Of a stretch of DNA of 12,734 nucleotides, positions 1 to 5,866 are shown piece after piece; the stretch's first letter is position 1, and each line of letters begins with the position of its first letter. The stretch lies in NCBI GenBank assembly GCA_937903315.1, contig CALCZO010000002.1, forward strand, positions 1 to 12,734, in the 5' to 3' direction. The notes beneath the pieces were generated by a model. The model was not told the origin of the DNA. It saw only the letters and a list, made by a program, of their open reading frames with translations, and did not search any database. Position numbers and translations under genes: made by a program. The DNA comes from an uncultured Alphaproteobacteria bacterium. Its GTDB lineage: Bacteria; Pseudomonadota; Alphaproteobacteria; Rhizobiales; Beijerinckiaceae.

Positions 1-1199
1 GTGTGCTGGTTGAAGCCCATCGTCCAGTACGAGACGATCTTCTTCTTGGGATCGGCATAGAGCTTGGCCAGCCGCTCCAGCTTGTCTTTCGGCACGCCCG
101 ACAGCTTGTGCGCGTAATCAAGCGTGTAGGGTTCGAGCAGCTTCTTGAACTCCTCAAGGCCGATCTTGTCCTTGAAGCCGGCCGGATCGAGCGCGCCATC
201 CTTGCCGGCCTTGTGCGAGGCGTTGACCGCCTTGGCCTCCAGCGCATGGGCCGGACGCAGGCCATAGCCGATATCCTCGACCGTGCGGGCGAACTCGACA
301 TGCTTGGACACGAAGTCCTGATTGATCGCGCCGTTGTTGACGATGTAGTTCTGGATGTAGTTGAGGATCGCCAGATCGCCCTGCGGCGTGAAGATCATGC
401 CGTTGTCGGCGAGTTCAAACGACCGGTGCTCGAAGGTCGAGAGCACATGGACCTCGCAACCCTCGTGCGTCAGGCGGCGGTCGGTGAGGCGCGACCACAG
501 GATCGGGTGCATCTCGGCCATGTTGGCGCCCCACAGCACGAAGGCGTCGGCGTGCTCGAGGTCGTCGTAGCAGCCCATCGGCTCGTCGATGCCGAAGGTG
601 CGCATGAAGCCGGCAACCGCGCTGGCCATGCAATGGCGGGCGTTGGGATCGAGGTTGTTGGAACGGAAGCCGGCCTTGTACAGCTTGGCGGCGGCATAGC
701 CTTCCCACACCGTCCACTGGCCGGACCCGAACATGCCGACGCCGGACGGGCCGCTCTTCTTGAGCGCCTCCTTCCACTTCTCGGCCATGATCTTGAACGC
801 GTCATCCCACGAGACCGGGGTGAAATCGCCGTTCTTGTCGAATTTGCCGCCCTTCATGCGCAGCAGCGGCTTGGTCAGCCGGTCCTCGCCATACATGATC
901 TTGGACAGGAAATAGCCCTTGATGCAGTTGAGGCCGCGGTTGACCGGCGCATCGGGGTCGCCCTGCGTGGCAACAACCTTGCCGTTCTTGGTGCCGACGA
1001 TGACGCCGCAACCGGTGCCGCAGAACCGGCACACGCCCTTGTCCCAGCGGATGCCGTCCGTCCGCGTCGCCTGGGCGGCCGCACCCTCCGGCAGGGCAAC
1101 ACCGATGGACGCGGCGGCAGCCGCTGCCGCACTCGCCTTCAGCACCGCGCGGCGCTGCTCGTCGATATGGTCTTCAATCGGCTTGACGTGCTGGTTCAT
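1..1199 (-). CDS. napA: NapA, periplasmic nitrate reductase catalytic subunit (N-terminal 399 residues, cut by window edge)
   Basis: This is the molybdenum catalytic subunit that reduces nitrate to nitrite in the periplasm, normally fed by NapB and NapC. About 399 residues are visible of a family length near 830. The N-terminus has a twin-arginine signal (R16-R17, QRRAVLK) followed by an alanine-rich stretch and a likely cleavage site near AAAQA. The [4Fe-4S] motif follows at C57, C60, C64 and C92, with the conserved electron-relay lysine at K94 (CIKGYFLSK). The molybdenum-ligand cysteine is C190 in NARHCMASAV. The ATG start is 3 nt after the napD stop, which suggests translational coupling. 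No frameshift is seen. The 3' end, and presumably napB and napC, lie beyond position 1. Family identity is certain on these motifs; substrate specificity follows from the family. Confidence 0.97.
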   Translation of the reverse strand, partial: MNQHVKPIEDHIDEQRRAVLKASAAAAAAASIGVALPEGAAAQATRTDGIRWDKGVCRFCGTGCGVIVGTKNGKVVATQGDPDAPVNRGLNCIKGYFLSKIMYGEDRLTKPLLRMKGGKFDKNGDFTPVSWDDAFKIMAEKWKEALKKSGPSGVGMFGSGQWTVWEGYAAAKLYKAGFRSNNLDPNARHCMASAVAGFMRTFGIDEPMGCYDDLEHADAFVLWGANMAEMHPILWSRLTDRRLTHEGCEVHVLSTFEHRSFELADNGMIFTPQGDLAILNYIQNYIVNNGAINQDFVSKHVEFARTVEDIGYGLRPAHALEAKAVNASHKAGKDGALDPAGFKDKIGLEEFKKLLEPYTLDYAHKLSGVPKDKLERLAKLYADPKKKIVSYWTMGFNQH

Positions 1200-1202
1200 G
1201 GT

Positions 1203-1526
1203 TCAGACCCTTTCGGAGGAACAGGTGCAAGGGGAGGACGCGTCGCATCCGTGAACCGGAGCGGCCGCAGCCTCGGGATGGTCAATCTCGTGGTAGGCAA
1301 GCATGGCGGTGATCACGCCGGGCAGGCGGTTGATCGTGGCGAGCTGGTCGATCGCCAGCGCGTCGCCGGTGTCGATGGCGGTCGCGATCAGGCGGTTGCC
1401 CTCGGCCTCGCCGTGCACGTCGACGCCGGCAAGGCGCTCCAGTGCCTCGCGCACCGCAGCGCGCTTGTCCGGCGCTGCCTGGACGACGAACCCGGCGACA
1501 TTGACCGGGGTGGCGGAAATCATCAT
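1203..1526 (-). CDS. napD: NapD, NapA signal-peptide-binding chaperone, with a cysteine-rich tail
   Basis: NapD is a small cytoplasmic chaperone that binds the Tat signal of NapA and delays export until the cofactor is inserted. The 107-residue product matches the family through its ferredoxin-like fold segments: N-terminal VAGFVVQA, central LIATAIDT and C-terminal LPGVITAMLAYHEID. The start is the first of two adjacent ATGs; its ATGA overlaps the napF stop codon, so napF and napD are translationally coupled. napA begins 3 nt after the stop. The family usually ends soon after the YHEID-like segment (about 87 residues in E. coli). Here some 20 extra residues follow, containing C94, C100 and C102 (HGCDASSPCTCSSERV). 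Whether this tail binds a metal is unknown. Confidence 0.93.
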   Translation of the reverse strand: MMISATPVNVAGFVVQAAPDKRAAVREALERLAGVDVHGEAEGNRLIATAIDTGDALAIDQLATINRLPGVITAMLAYHEIDHPEAAAAPVHGCDASSPCTCSSERV

Positions 1527-1855
1527 GACGAAGCCCTCATATCGACGAGTCCGGTGATCAGCGCGGCACGGTCGCGGCTGGTGAGCGTGATGGCGTGGGT
1601 CGGGCAGACAGGCAGGCAGGCACCGCACCCGGTGCACAGGTCGCGGTCGAGATCGGCATGGGCCCGGCCGCGCCCGATCAGGCGGAAACGGATCGCACCC
1701 GCATCGCACTCGTCGCCGCAGCGGCGGCAGGTCACGCCCTTGGGTTCAACGCAGGCGTCGCCGATCTGCGCGACCGGAACGGCCTCATCCCCCGCCTCGT
1801 CGGCGGGAGAAGCGCGGAACGCCCGGAACAATCCCCGTCTTGTAAGTTCTGCCAT
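1523..1855 (-). CDS. napF: NapF, short form of the cytoplasmic iron-sulfur accessory protein
   Basis: NapF is a cytoplasmic polyferredoxin-like protein linked to NapA maturation. The N-terminus MAELTRRGLFRAF matches the family start. The C-terminal half matches the last two cluster regions: GDACVEP then CRRCGDEC (C35, C43, C46, C50) followed by CTGCGACLPVCP with its four cysteines. At 110 residues it is well below the roughly 160 of E. coli NapF. Recalled alignment places the missing part between the N-terminal arm and the GDAC segment, removing the first two 4Fe-4S motifs. No frameshift or stop explains this, so it appears to be a natural compact form. The stop codon overlaps the napD start (ATGA). 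The gene opens the operon, and no napE-like membrane peptide was found upstream. Confidence 0.88.
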   Translation of the reverse strand: MAELTRRGLFRAFRASPADEAGDEAVPVAQIGDACVEPKGVTCRRCGDECDAGAIRFRLIGRGRAHADLDRDLCTGCGACLPVCPTHAITLTSRDRAALITGLVDMRASS

Positions 1856-2049
1856 GGCCAGACCTGATAATCGTGAGGTCCTGTGCCAGAGCAGCCGGCA
1901 CCCGACCTTGATATTTGTTAGGTTGACAGGGACAGGGCAGTGTTTCTTTGACTTGGAACAAATCTCCGCGACAGTCTGTCACAGGGGATCAGCGACGATC
2001 GGACGCAGGATAGGCGTCGCCGCTCACGCATCCGGTGGGTTGATCGTTG
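1856..2049. other. Intergenic region upstream of napF and downstream of the lactonase gene
   Basis: These 194 bases contain no convincing gene. They should hold the end of the lactonase transcript and the nap promoter, both on the minus strand. Visible elements are an FNR/DNR-like box at 1948-1961, a perfect 11-bp palindrome GACAGTCTGTC at 1970-1980 and a tandem GACAGG GACAGG at 1925-1936. A weak stem (GCGACG at 1993-1998 with CGTCGC at 2016-2021) has no T-tract. A possible minus-strand -10 element, TAACAA, lies at 1920-1915. A 65-residue open frame here has no membrane segment and is not NapE. Confidence 0.6.
1948..1961 (-). promoter_or_regulatory. FNR/DNR-like box upstream of napF
   Basis: The plus strand reads TTGAC-TTGG-AACAA, matching the FNR consensus TTGAT-N4-ATCAA at 8 of 10 positions; the first arm is exactly the TTGAC of NNR/DNR-type boxes. 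It is centred about 100 nt upstream of the napF ATG. Control of nap operons by FNR/CRP-family regulators is well known. Binding here is inferred, and the spacing to the suggested -10 is not ideal. Confidence 0.45.
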
Positions 2050-2958
2050 TCAAACCGCGGCGCGCGCCTTGGTGAACAGGCTGTAGAGCGAGGTCTGGCC
2101 GCAGATATAGAGCCGGTTGCGGTTGATGCCGCCGAAGCAGACATTGCCGACGATCTCGCCGATGGCGATGGTCCCGATATGCGTCCCGTCCGGCGCATAG
2201 CAGAACACGCTGGTCCCCGCCGATGTCCAGATGTTGCCGCCGGTATCCACCCTGAACCCGTCGTAGAACCCGGCCGGACAGGTCGCGAACACGGCTGGCC
2301 CTGCCTCGACGCTGCGGCCGTCCCTCGCCACCGTGTAGGCGGTGATCGTCACCGGATGGCCCGGCACATGCGACCGGCCGGTGTCGGTGACATAGAGCAG
2401 CCTCTCGTCGGGCGAGAAGGCCAGCCCGTTGGGCCGCACCCGGTCGGCGATGACGCGTGTGACCGCGTGCGTGTCGGGATCAATGCGATAGACGTGCGAA
2501 CCATCGATCTCCGGCGTCTGGGTCAAGCCCTCGTAGTCGCTGTCGATGCCGTAGGTCGGATCGCTGAGCCAGATCGACCCGTCGGATTTGACGACGACAT
2601 CATTGGGTGAATTGAATCGCTTTCCGTCAAACCGGTCGGCCAGCACCGTGATCGAGCCATCGTGCTCGGTCCGTGTCACACGCCGGGTCAGATGTTCGCA
2701 CGAGACAAGCCGGCCCTGCCGGTCGGTGGTGTTGCCGTTGGTGTTGTTGGAGGGCAGCCGGAACACCGAAACCCGATCGTCCGTCTCGTCGAACCGCATC
2801 AGCCGGTTGTTGGGAATATCGGACCAGACCAGATAGCGCCCGGCCGGGAAATAGGCCGGCCCTTCCGCCCAGCGACACCCGGTCCAGAGTTTTTCGAGCT
2901 TGGCATGGCCGATGACCAGCGACTGGAAACGGGGATCGTGGACAATAACCTCGGACAC
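2050..2958 (-). CDS. SMP-30/gluconolactonase-family calcium- or zinc-dependent lactonase
   Basis: This 302-residue protein is a six-bladed beta-propeller of the SMP-30/gluconolactonase/LRE family (COG3386). Members hydrolyse sugar-acid and related lactones using one divalent metal. Candidate metal ligands, by analogy with E18, N154 and D204 of human SMP-30, are E32 (WAEGPAYFP), N177 (RPNGLAFSPD) and D233 (YDGFRVD). SPND near 117-120 and WLSDPTYG are also typical. The chosen start is a GTG preceded at 6 nt by AGGAG. A longer frame to 3069 would overlap the upstream LysR gene by 44 nt and encode an Arg-rich extension atypical of the family. The gene follows the LysR gene by 67 nt on the same strand, so the two are probably co-transcribed. 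No signal peptide is seen, suggesting a cytoplasmic enzyme. The lactone substrate is unknown; context suggests a lactone from the divergent operon's pathway. Confidence 0.87.
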   Translation of the reverse strand: MSEVIVHDPRFQSLVIGHAKLEKLWTGCRWAEGPAYFPAGRYLVWSDIPNNRLMRFDETDDRVSVFRLPSNNTNGNTTDRQGRLVSCEHLTRRVTRTEHDGSITVLADRFDGKRFNSPNDVVVKSDGSIWLSDPTYGIDSDYEGLTQTPEIDGSHVYRIDPDTHAVTRVIADRVRPNGLAFSPDERLLYVTDTGRSHVPGHPVTITAYTVARDGRSVEAGPAVFATCPAGFYDGFRVDTGGNIWTSAGTSVFCYAPDGTHIGTIAIGEIVGNVCFGGINRNRLYICGQTSLYSLFTKARAAV

Positions 2959-2964
2959 GTCGCT

Positions 2965-2969
2965 CTCCT
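2965..2969 (-). promoter_or_regulatory. Shine-Dalgarno deciding the GTG start of the lactonase gene
   Basis: The minus strand reads AGGAG with a 6-nt gap to GTG at 2958. It fixes the start within the lactonase frame and removes the overlap with the LysR gene. Confidence 0.75.
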
Positions 2970-3025
2970 GACCGGCATTTCTCTCATCACCAGACACCGG
3001 CCCGCCGGAGGGCCGTGACCGGTCA

Positions 3026-3958
3026 TCACGCAGGCTTGCCCGGCGACGGGAGCGAAACACCGACGCCACCGGCCGCGACGCGCGCTTCCTGCCGCAGCAA
3101 ATGGATCATGCTTTCGGCAAAAGTCGAGAGCGGAACGTCGACATTGGTCGCAATATAGGTCGAGAACGTCATCGGCGGATCGACCGGCAGGCAGACGACC
3201 CCCGGCGGCGGGGCATCGCCGACCGAAAAGGCATCGATCACCGCCACGCCGAGCCCCTGCGCCACCAGCCCGAGCACGGTGTGGGCGTAACGTGCCTGGA
3301 TCGACAGGTCGAACTCAAGCCCGGCGGCGGCGAAGAAACCGGCAATATGCTGGCCATAGGGATCCGTCCGGTCGAAGCCGATCAGCGGATGGTCGAGAAT
3401 CTGGCGTGCCGTCAGGTGCAGCTCCCCGGCCAGCGCATGCCCCTCCGGCACCACAGCAACCAGCGAGTTCGGCCCCAGCGGCTGGAACAGCATCGAAGGA
3501 TGATCGAGCTTGTAGGACAGCGCCGCGATCTCGCCCTTCTTCAGCAGGACATAGTCGATCGCCTCGTCGATCTTGATCACATCGACCTTGATCTTCAGAT
3601 CCGGATAGCGCTTGCGCATTGCACGGATCGCCCGCGGCACGACATGCTGGGAGATCGACGACACCGCGGCGAAGGAAAACGTTGCCGTCGCCCCGCGCTT
3701 GACCCGGTCGATGGCATACGCAAGATCTTCCACCTTGCGGAACACGTCATGAATCTGGCCGAAAATATCGGCCGCTTCCTGCGTCGGCACATAGCGCCCG
3801 TGCTGGCGCGAGAACAGCTTGAGCCCCAGCACTCCCTCGGCGTATTTCATGATCCGGCTGATGCCCGGCGCCGAAACGTTGAGCAGCTGCGCCGCGCCAT
3901 TGACCGTGCCGGTCACCATGATCGCCCGGATCACCTCGATCTGCCGCAGCGTGAGCAT
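3026..3958 (-). CDS. LysR-family transcriptional regulator
   Basis: This is a 310-residue LysR-type regulator of usual family length. The N-terminal winged helix-turn-helix covers residues 1-60 (MLTLRQIEVIRAI, GAAQLLNVSAPGISR, LGLKLFSRQHGRYVPT). A linker helix and a periplasmic-binding-like effector domain follow from about residue 90 to 295. The start is the second in-frame ATG, preceded by a full GAGGAGG at 5 nt; the 16-codon longer form lacks such a site. The gene is divergent from the six-gene catabolic operon across a 116-nt AT-rich spacer with a perfect palindrome, the classical arrangement for a LysR regulator controlling its neighbour and itself in response to a pathway metabolite. 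The lactonase gene lies downstream on the same strand. The inducer is unknown. Confidence 0.93.
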   Translation of the reverse strand: MLTLRQIEVIRAIMVTGTVNGAAQLLNVSAPGISRIMKYAEGVLGLKLFSRQHGRYVPTQEAADIFGQIHDVFRKVEDLAYAIDRVKRGATATFSFAAVSSISQHVVPRAIRAMRKRYPDLKIKVDVIKIDEAIDYVLLKKGEIAALSYKLDHPSMLFQPLGPNSLVAVVPEGHALAGELHLTARQILDHPLIGFDRTDPYGQHIAGFFAAAGLEFDLSIQARYAHTVLGLVAQGLGVAVIDAFSVGDAPPPGVVCLPVDPPMTFSTYIATNVDVPLSTFAESMIHLLRQEARVAAGGVGVSLPSPGKPA

Positions 3959-3963
3959 AGCCG

Positions 3964-3970
3964 CCTCCTC
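3964..3970 (-). promoter_or_regulatory. Strong Shine-Dalgarno of the LysR gene
   Basis: GAGGAGG on the minus strand lies 5 nt before the ATG at 3958. It selects this start over the upstream in-frame ATG at 4006. Confidence 0.85.
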
Positions 3971-4003
3971 AGTCAATAAATTAACATGATGATTGCTGAA
4001 GCG

Positions 4004-4021
4004 CAAATATCAATATTTGAT
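4004..4021. promoter_or_regulatory. Palindromic operator candidate between the LysR gene and the catabolic operon
   Basis: The sequence CAAATAT-CA-ATATTTG (4004-4019) is a perfect inverted repeat with 7-nt arms. A second nested one, ATCAA-TAT-TTGAT (4009-4021), overlaps it. A T-N11-A match, the loose LysR-box pattern, spans 4008-4020. The spacer is strikingly AT-rich in a GC-rich window. A possible plus-strand -35 (TTGATG, 4017-4022) overlaps the palindrome, with CATACT at 4038-4043 as a possible -10, though the 15-nt gap is short. The position between the divergent genes supports it as the LysR recognition site; binding is inferred. Confidence 0.6.
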
Positions 4022-4074
4022 GTTACTCTCATCCCGCCATACTCCTGTCTTCATCCATGGAGAGCGGCACGGAT

Positions 4075-4980
4075 ATGTTCGATCGCGTTTCGGAAGTTCT
4101 GATCGAGGACGAAACCCTTCGCGACGGTCTTCAGATCGAGAAGCGCCTGTTCTCGGTCGAGGAGAAGCTGTCGCTGGTTGCAGCGATCGCGGACGCCGGC
4201 GTCCGCCGCATCCAGGTCGGCTCGTTCGTCCATCCCGGGCGGGTGCCGCAGATGGCCAATACCGACGAGGTGTTCGCCCGCCTCGCGCCCCGGCCCGGCG
4301 TTACCTATACCGCGTTGATTCTCAACCGCGCCGGCCTTGACCGGGCGATGACGGTCGGGGTCCGGCATCTGTCGATGTCGGTGTCGGCCAGCGAAACCCA
4401 TTCGCTGAGGAATGCCAGCAAGGGCGTCGCCGAGGCGCTCGCCGGCATGCTTCCGACCATCGAGGCCGCCATGAACGCCGGCATCGCCGTGCGCGCCGGC
4501 ATCCAGTCGGCGCTCGGCTGCGGCTTCGAAGGCCGGATCGCCATCGATCAGGTTCTGAGGATCGCCCGCGCCTACAGCGCCGTCGGCGTCGAGGAAATCA
4601 ACATCGCCGACACCGCCGGCCTGTCGAACCCGAAATGGACCTACGAGGTCTGTGCCCGCGTGGCCGATGCGGTCGCCCCTGGGACACGCCTGTCGCTGCA
4701 CCTGCACGACACGCGCGGGCTGGGCATCGCCAACATGGTGGCCGGGCTTGAGGCCGGCGTGACGATCTTCGACGCCGCGGTCGGCGGCCTCGGCGGCTGC
4801 CCGTTCATTCCGTCGGCGACCGGCAACATCGCCACCGAAGATGCCGTCTTCGCGCTCGAAGAAATGGGCATCCGCACCAGCATCGACTGGCGCAGGCTTT
4901 CAGCCGTCACCCATCGGCTTGAAACGATGCTCGGACGGACCCTTCCGGGCCGATTGGCCCCTCTGGCGGAGGCTGCGTGA
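4075..4980 (+). CDS. HMG-CoA lyase-like DRE-TIM metallolyase
   Basis: This 301-residue TIM-barrel enzyme belongs to the HMG-CoA lyase group, which cleaves 3-hydroxy-3-methylglutaryl-CoA or similar acyl-CoAs to acetyl-CoA plus a keto acid. The family's catalytic set is present: R16-D17 in TLRDGLQ, metal-binding H209 and H211 in LHLHDT, catalytic C242 in GGLGGCPF and N251 in ATGN. GCGFEGR near 148-154 matches the family's GCPYEG segment. The start at 4075 gives the usual length before the DGLQ motif and has GGAG at 4059-4062, although 12 nt away. An in-frame ATG at 4057 has no Shine-Dalgarno. This is the first gene of the operon, ending in a TGATG overlap with the next. The true substrate may be a related branched hydroxyacyl-CoA rather than HMG-CoA. 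Confidence 0.85.
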   Translation: MFDRVSEVLIEDETLRDGLQIEKRLFSVEEKLSLVAAIADAGVRRIQVGSFVHPGRVPQMANTDEVFARLAPRPGVTYTALILNRAGLDRAMTVGVRHLSMSVSASETHSLRNASKGVAEALAGMLPTIEAAMNAGIAVRAGIQSALGCGFEGRIAIDQVLRIARAYSAVGVEEINIADTAGLSNPKWTYEVCARVADAVAPGTRLSLHLHDTRGLGIANMVAGLEAGVTIFDAAVGGLGGCPFIPSATGNIATEDAVFALEEMGIRTSIDWRRLSAVTHRLETMLGRTLPGRLAPLAEAA

Positions 4981-5849
4981 TGCCGAGAACCGGACACCGC
5001 CGCCGCTATTCGCTGGCCTACCTGACCGTTCCCGGCCACACCCCGGCCGAACAGACCTACATTGCCGCCCGCGCCGGCTACGATCATGTCAGCCTGCGGC
5101 TGATCCCGATGGGTGTTGCCGGCGAGCCGGCCTGCGATCCGGTCAGCCCTGCGATGGTGCGCGAGACCAAGGCCGCACTGGCGGTCACAGGCCTCAGCGT
5201 GCTCGATATCGAACTCGCCCGAATCCTGCCTGACAGGGACCCGAAGTCCTACCTGCGGGCCTTCGAGGTCGGGGCGGAACTCGGTGCCCGCCATGTCATT
5301 TCCAGCGCCTGGACCGGGCGCTACACCGATCGCAATTTTGTCGTCGAACGCTATGGCGAAATCTGCGATCTGGCCCGCCCCTTCGGCCTGACGGTCGATC
5401 TCGAATTCCCGACCTTCTCGCGCCTGTCGTCCCTGCGCGAGGCCGCCGACATCGTCCATGCCGCCGGGCGGTCGAACGGCGGCATTCTGATCGACACGTT
5501 GTACTTCCACTTCTCCGGTTGCAGCCTTGATGATCTGGCGCTGCTGCCGCGCAAGTGGTTCCACTTCCTGCATCTGTGCGATGCCGGCCTGCCGGTCCCG
5601 GTCACTCGCGAGGGCAAGATCCATATCGCCCGCGAGGACCGGCTCTACCCCGGCGAAGGCTGCATCGATTTTGCCGCCATCGTCGAACGTCTGCCAATCA
5701 TGCCGTTCTCGATCGAACTGCCGAATGACCGGCGCATGGCTGAACTGGGCGCTGAAGGGCACGCGCGCCGCTGTCTTGAGACAGCGAAAGCCTATTTCAC
5801 CCACATGTCGCACCAGCCGGCGCCCCTGCGCACCGGCACGCACGGATAA
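4980..5849 (+). CDS. Sugar phosphate isomerase/epimerase-like TIM barrel (IolE / dehydroshikimate dehydratase superfamily)
   Basis: This 289-residue protein has the xylose isomerase-like TIM-barrel fold, which includes inosose dehydratase IolE, 3-dehydroshikimate dehydratase and various epimerases. The metal-site residues of the fold appear in order: E142 (VDLEFP), D172 (ILIDTLYF), H198 (FLHLCDAG) and E246 (SIELPND). R218 and the PGEGCIDF segment (224-231) also fit the superfamily. The start is an ATG whose first base is the last base of the preceding TGA, with GGAGG 7 nt upstream. A GTG one codon earlier is possible. Tight coupling to the lyase gene implies a shared pathway. The sequence does not allow a choice between isomerase, epimerase and dehydratase; the two shikimate-type enzymes downstream make a dehydratase or epimerase on a related cyclic acid plausible. 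Confidence 0.8.
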   Translation: MPRTGHRRRYSLAYLTVPGHTPAEQTYIAARAGYDHVSLRLIPMGVAGEPACDPVSPAMVRETKAALAVTGLSVLDIELARILPDRDPKSYLRAFEVGAELGARHVISSAWTGRYTDRNFVVERYGEICDLARPFGLTVDLEFPTFSRLSSLREAADIVHAAGRSNGGILIDTLYFHFSGCSLDDLALLPRKWFHFLHLCDAGLPVPVTREGKIHIAREDRLYPGEGCIDFAAIVERLPIMPFSIELPNDRRMAELGAEGHARRCLETAKAYFTHMSHQPAPLRTGTHG

Positions 5850-5854
5850 CCATC

Positions 5855-5858
5855 GAGG
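5855..5858 (+). promoter_or_regulatory. Shine-Dalgarno deciding the aldehyde dehydrogenase start
   Basis: GAGG lies 8 nt before the ATG at 5867 but only 2 nt before the in-frame ATG at 5861. The downstream ATG is therefore preferred. Confidence 0.65.
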
Positions 5859-5866
5859 ATATGACC

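Noticed and set aside
1785..1982. Possible napE upstream of napF
   Set aside because: The 65-codon minus-strand frame overlaps napF and has no hydrophobic membrane helix, which NapE requires.
3..2075. A 690-codon open frame on the plus strand across the nap genes
   Set aside because: It is antisense to napA, napD and napF, which have clear family motifs. Long antisense frames are expected in GC-rich DNA with biased third positions. Its product has no recognisable domain.
2999..3014. GGCCC/GGGCC hairpin between the LysR and lactonase genes
   Set aside because: It is a short 5-bp stem with no T-tract in GC-rich DNA and is not distinguishable from chance.
2959..3069. Longer N-terminus for the lactonase
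   Set aside because: It would overlap the LysR gene and encode an Arg-rich extension, while a GTG at 2958 has a good Shine-Dalgarno.
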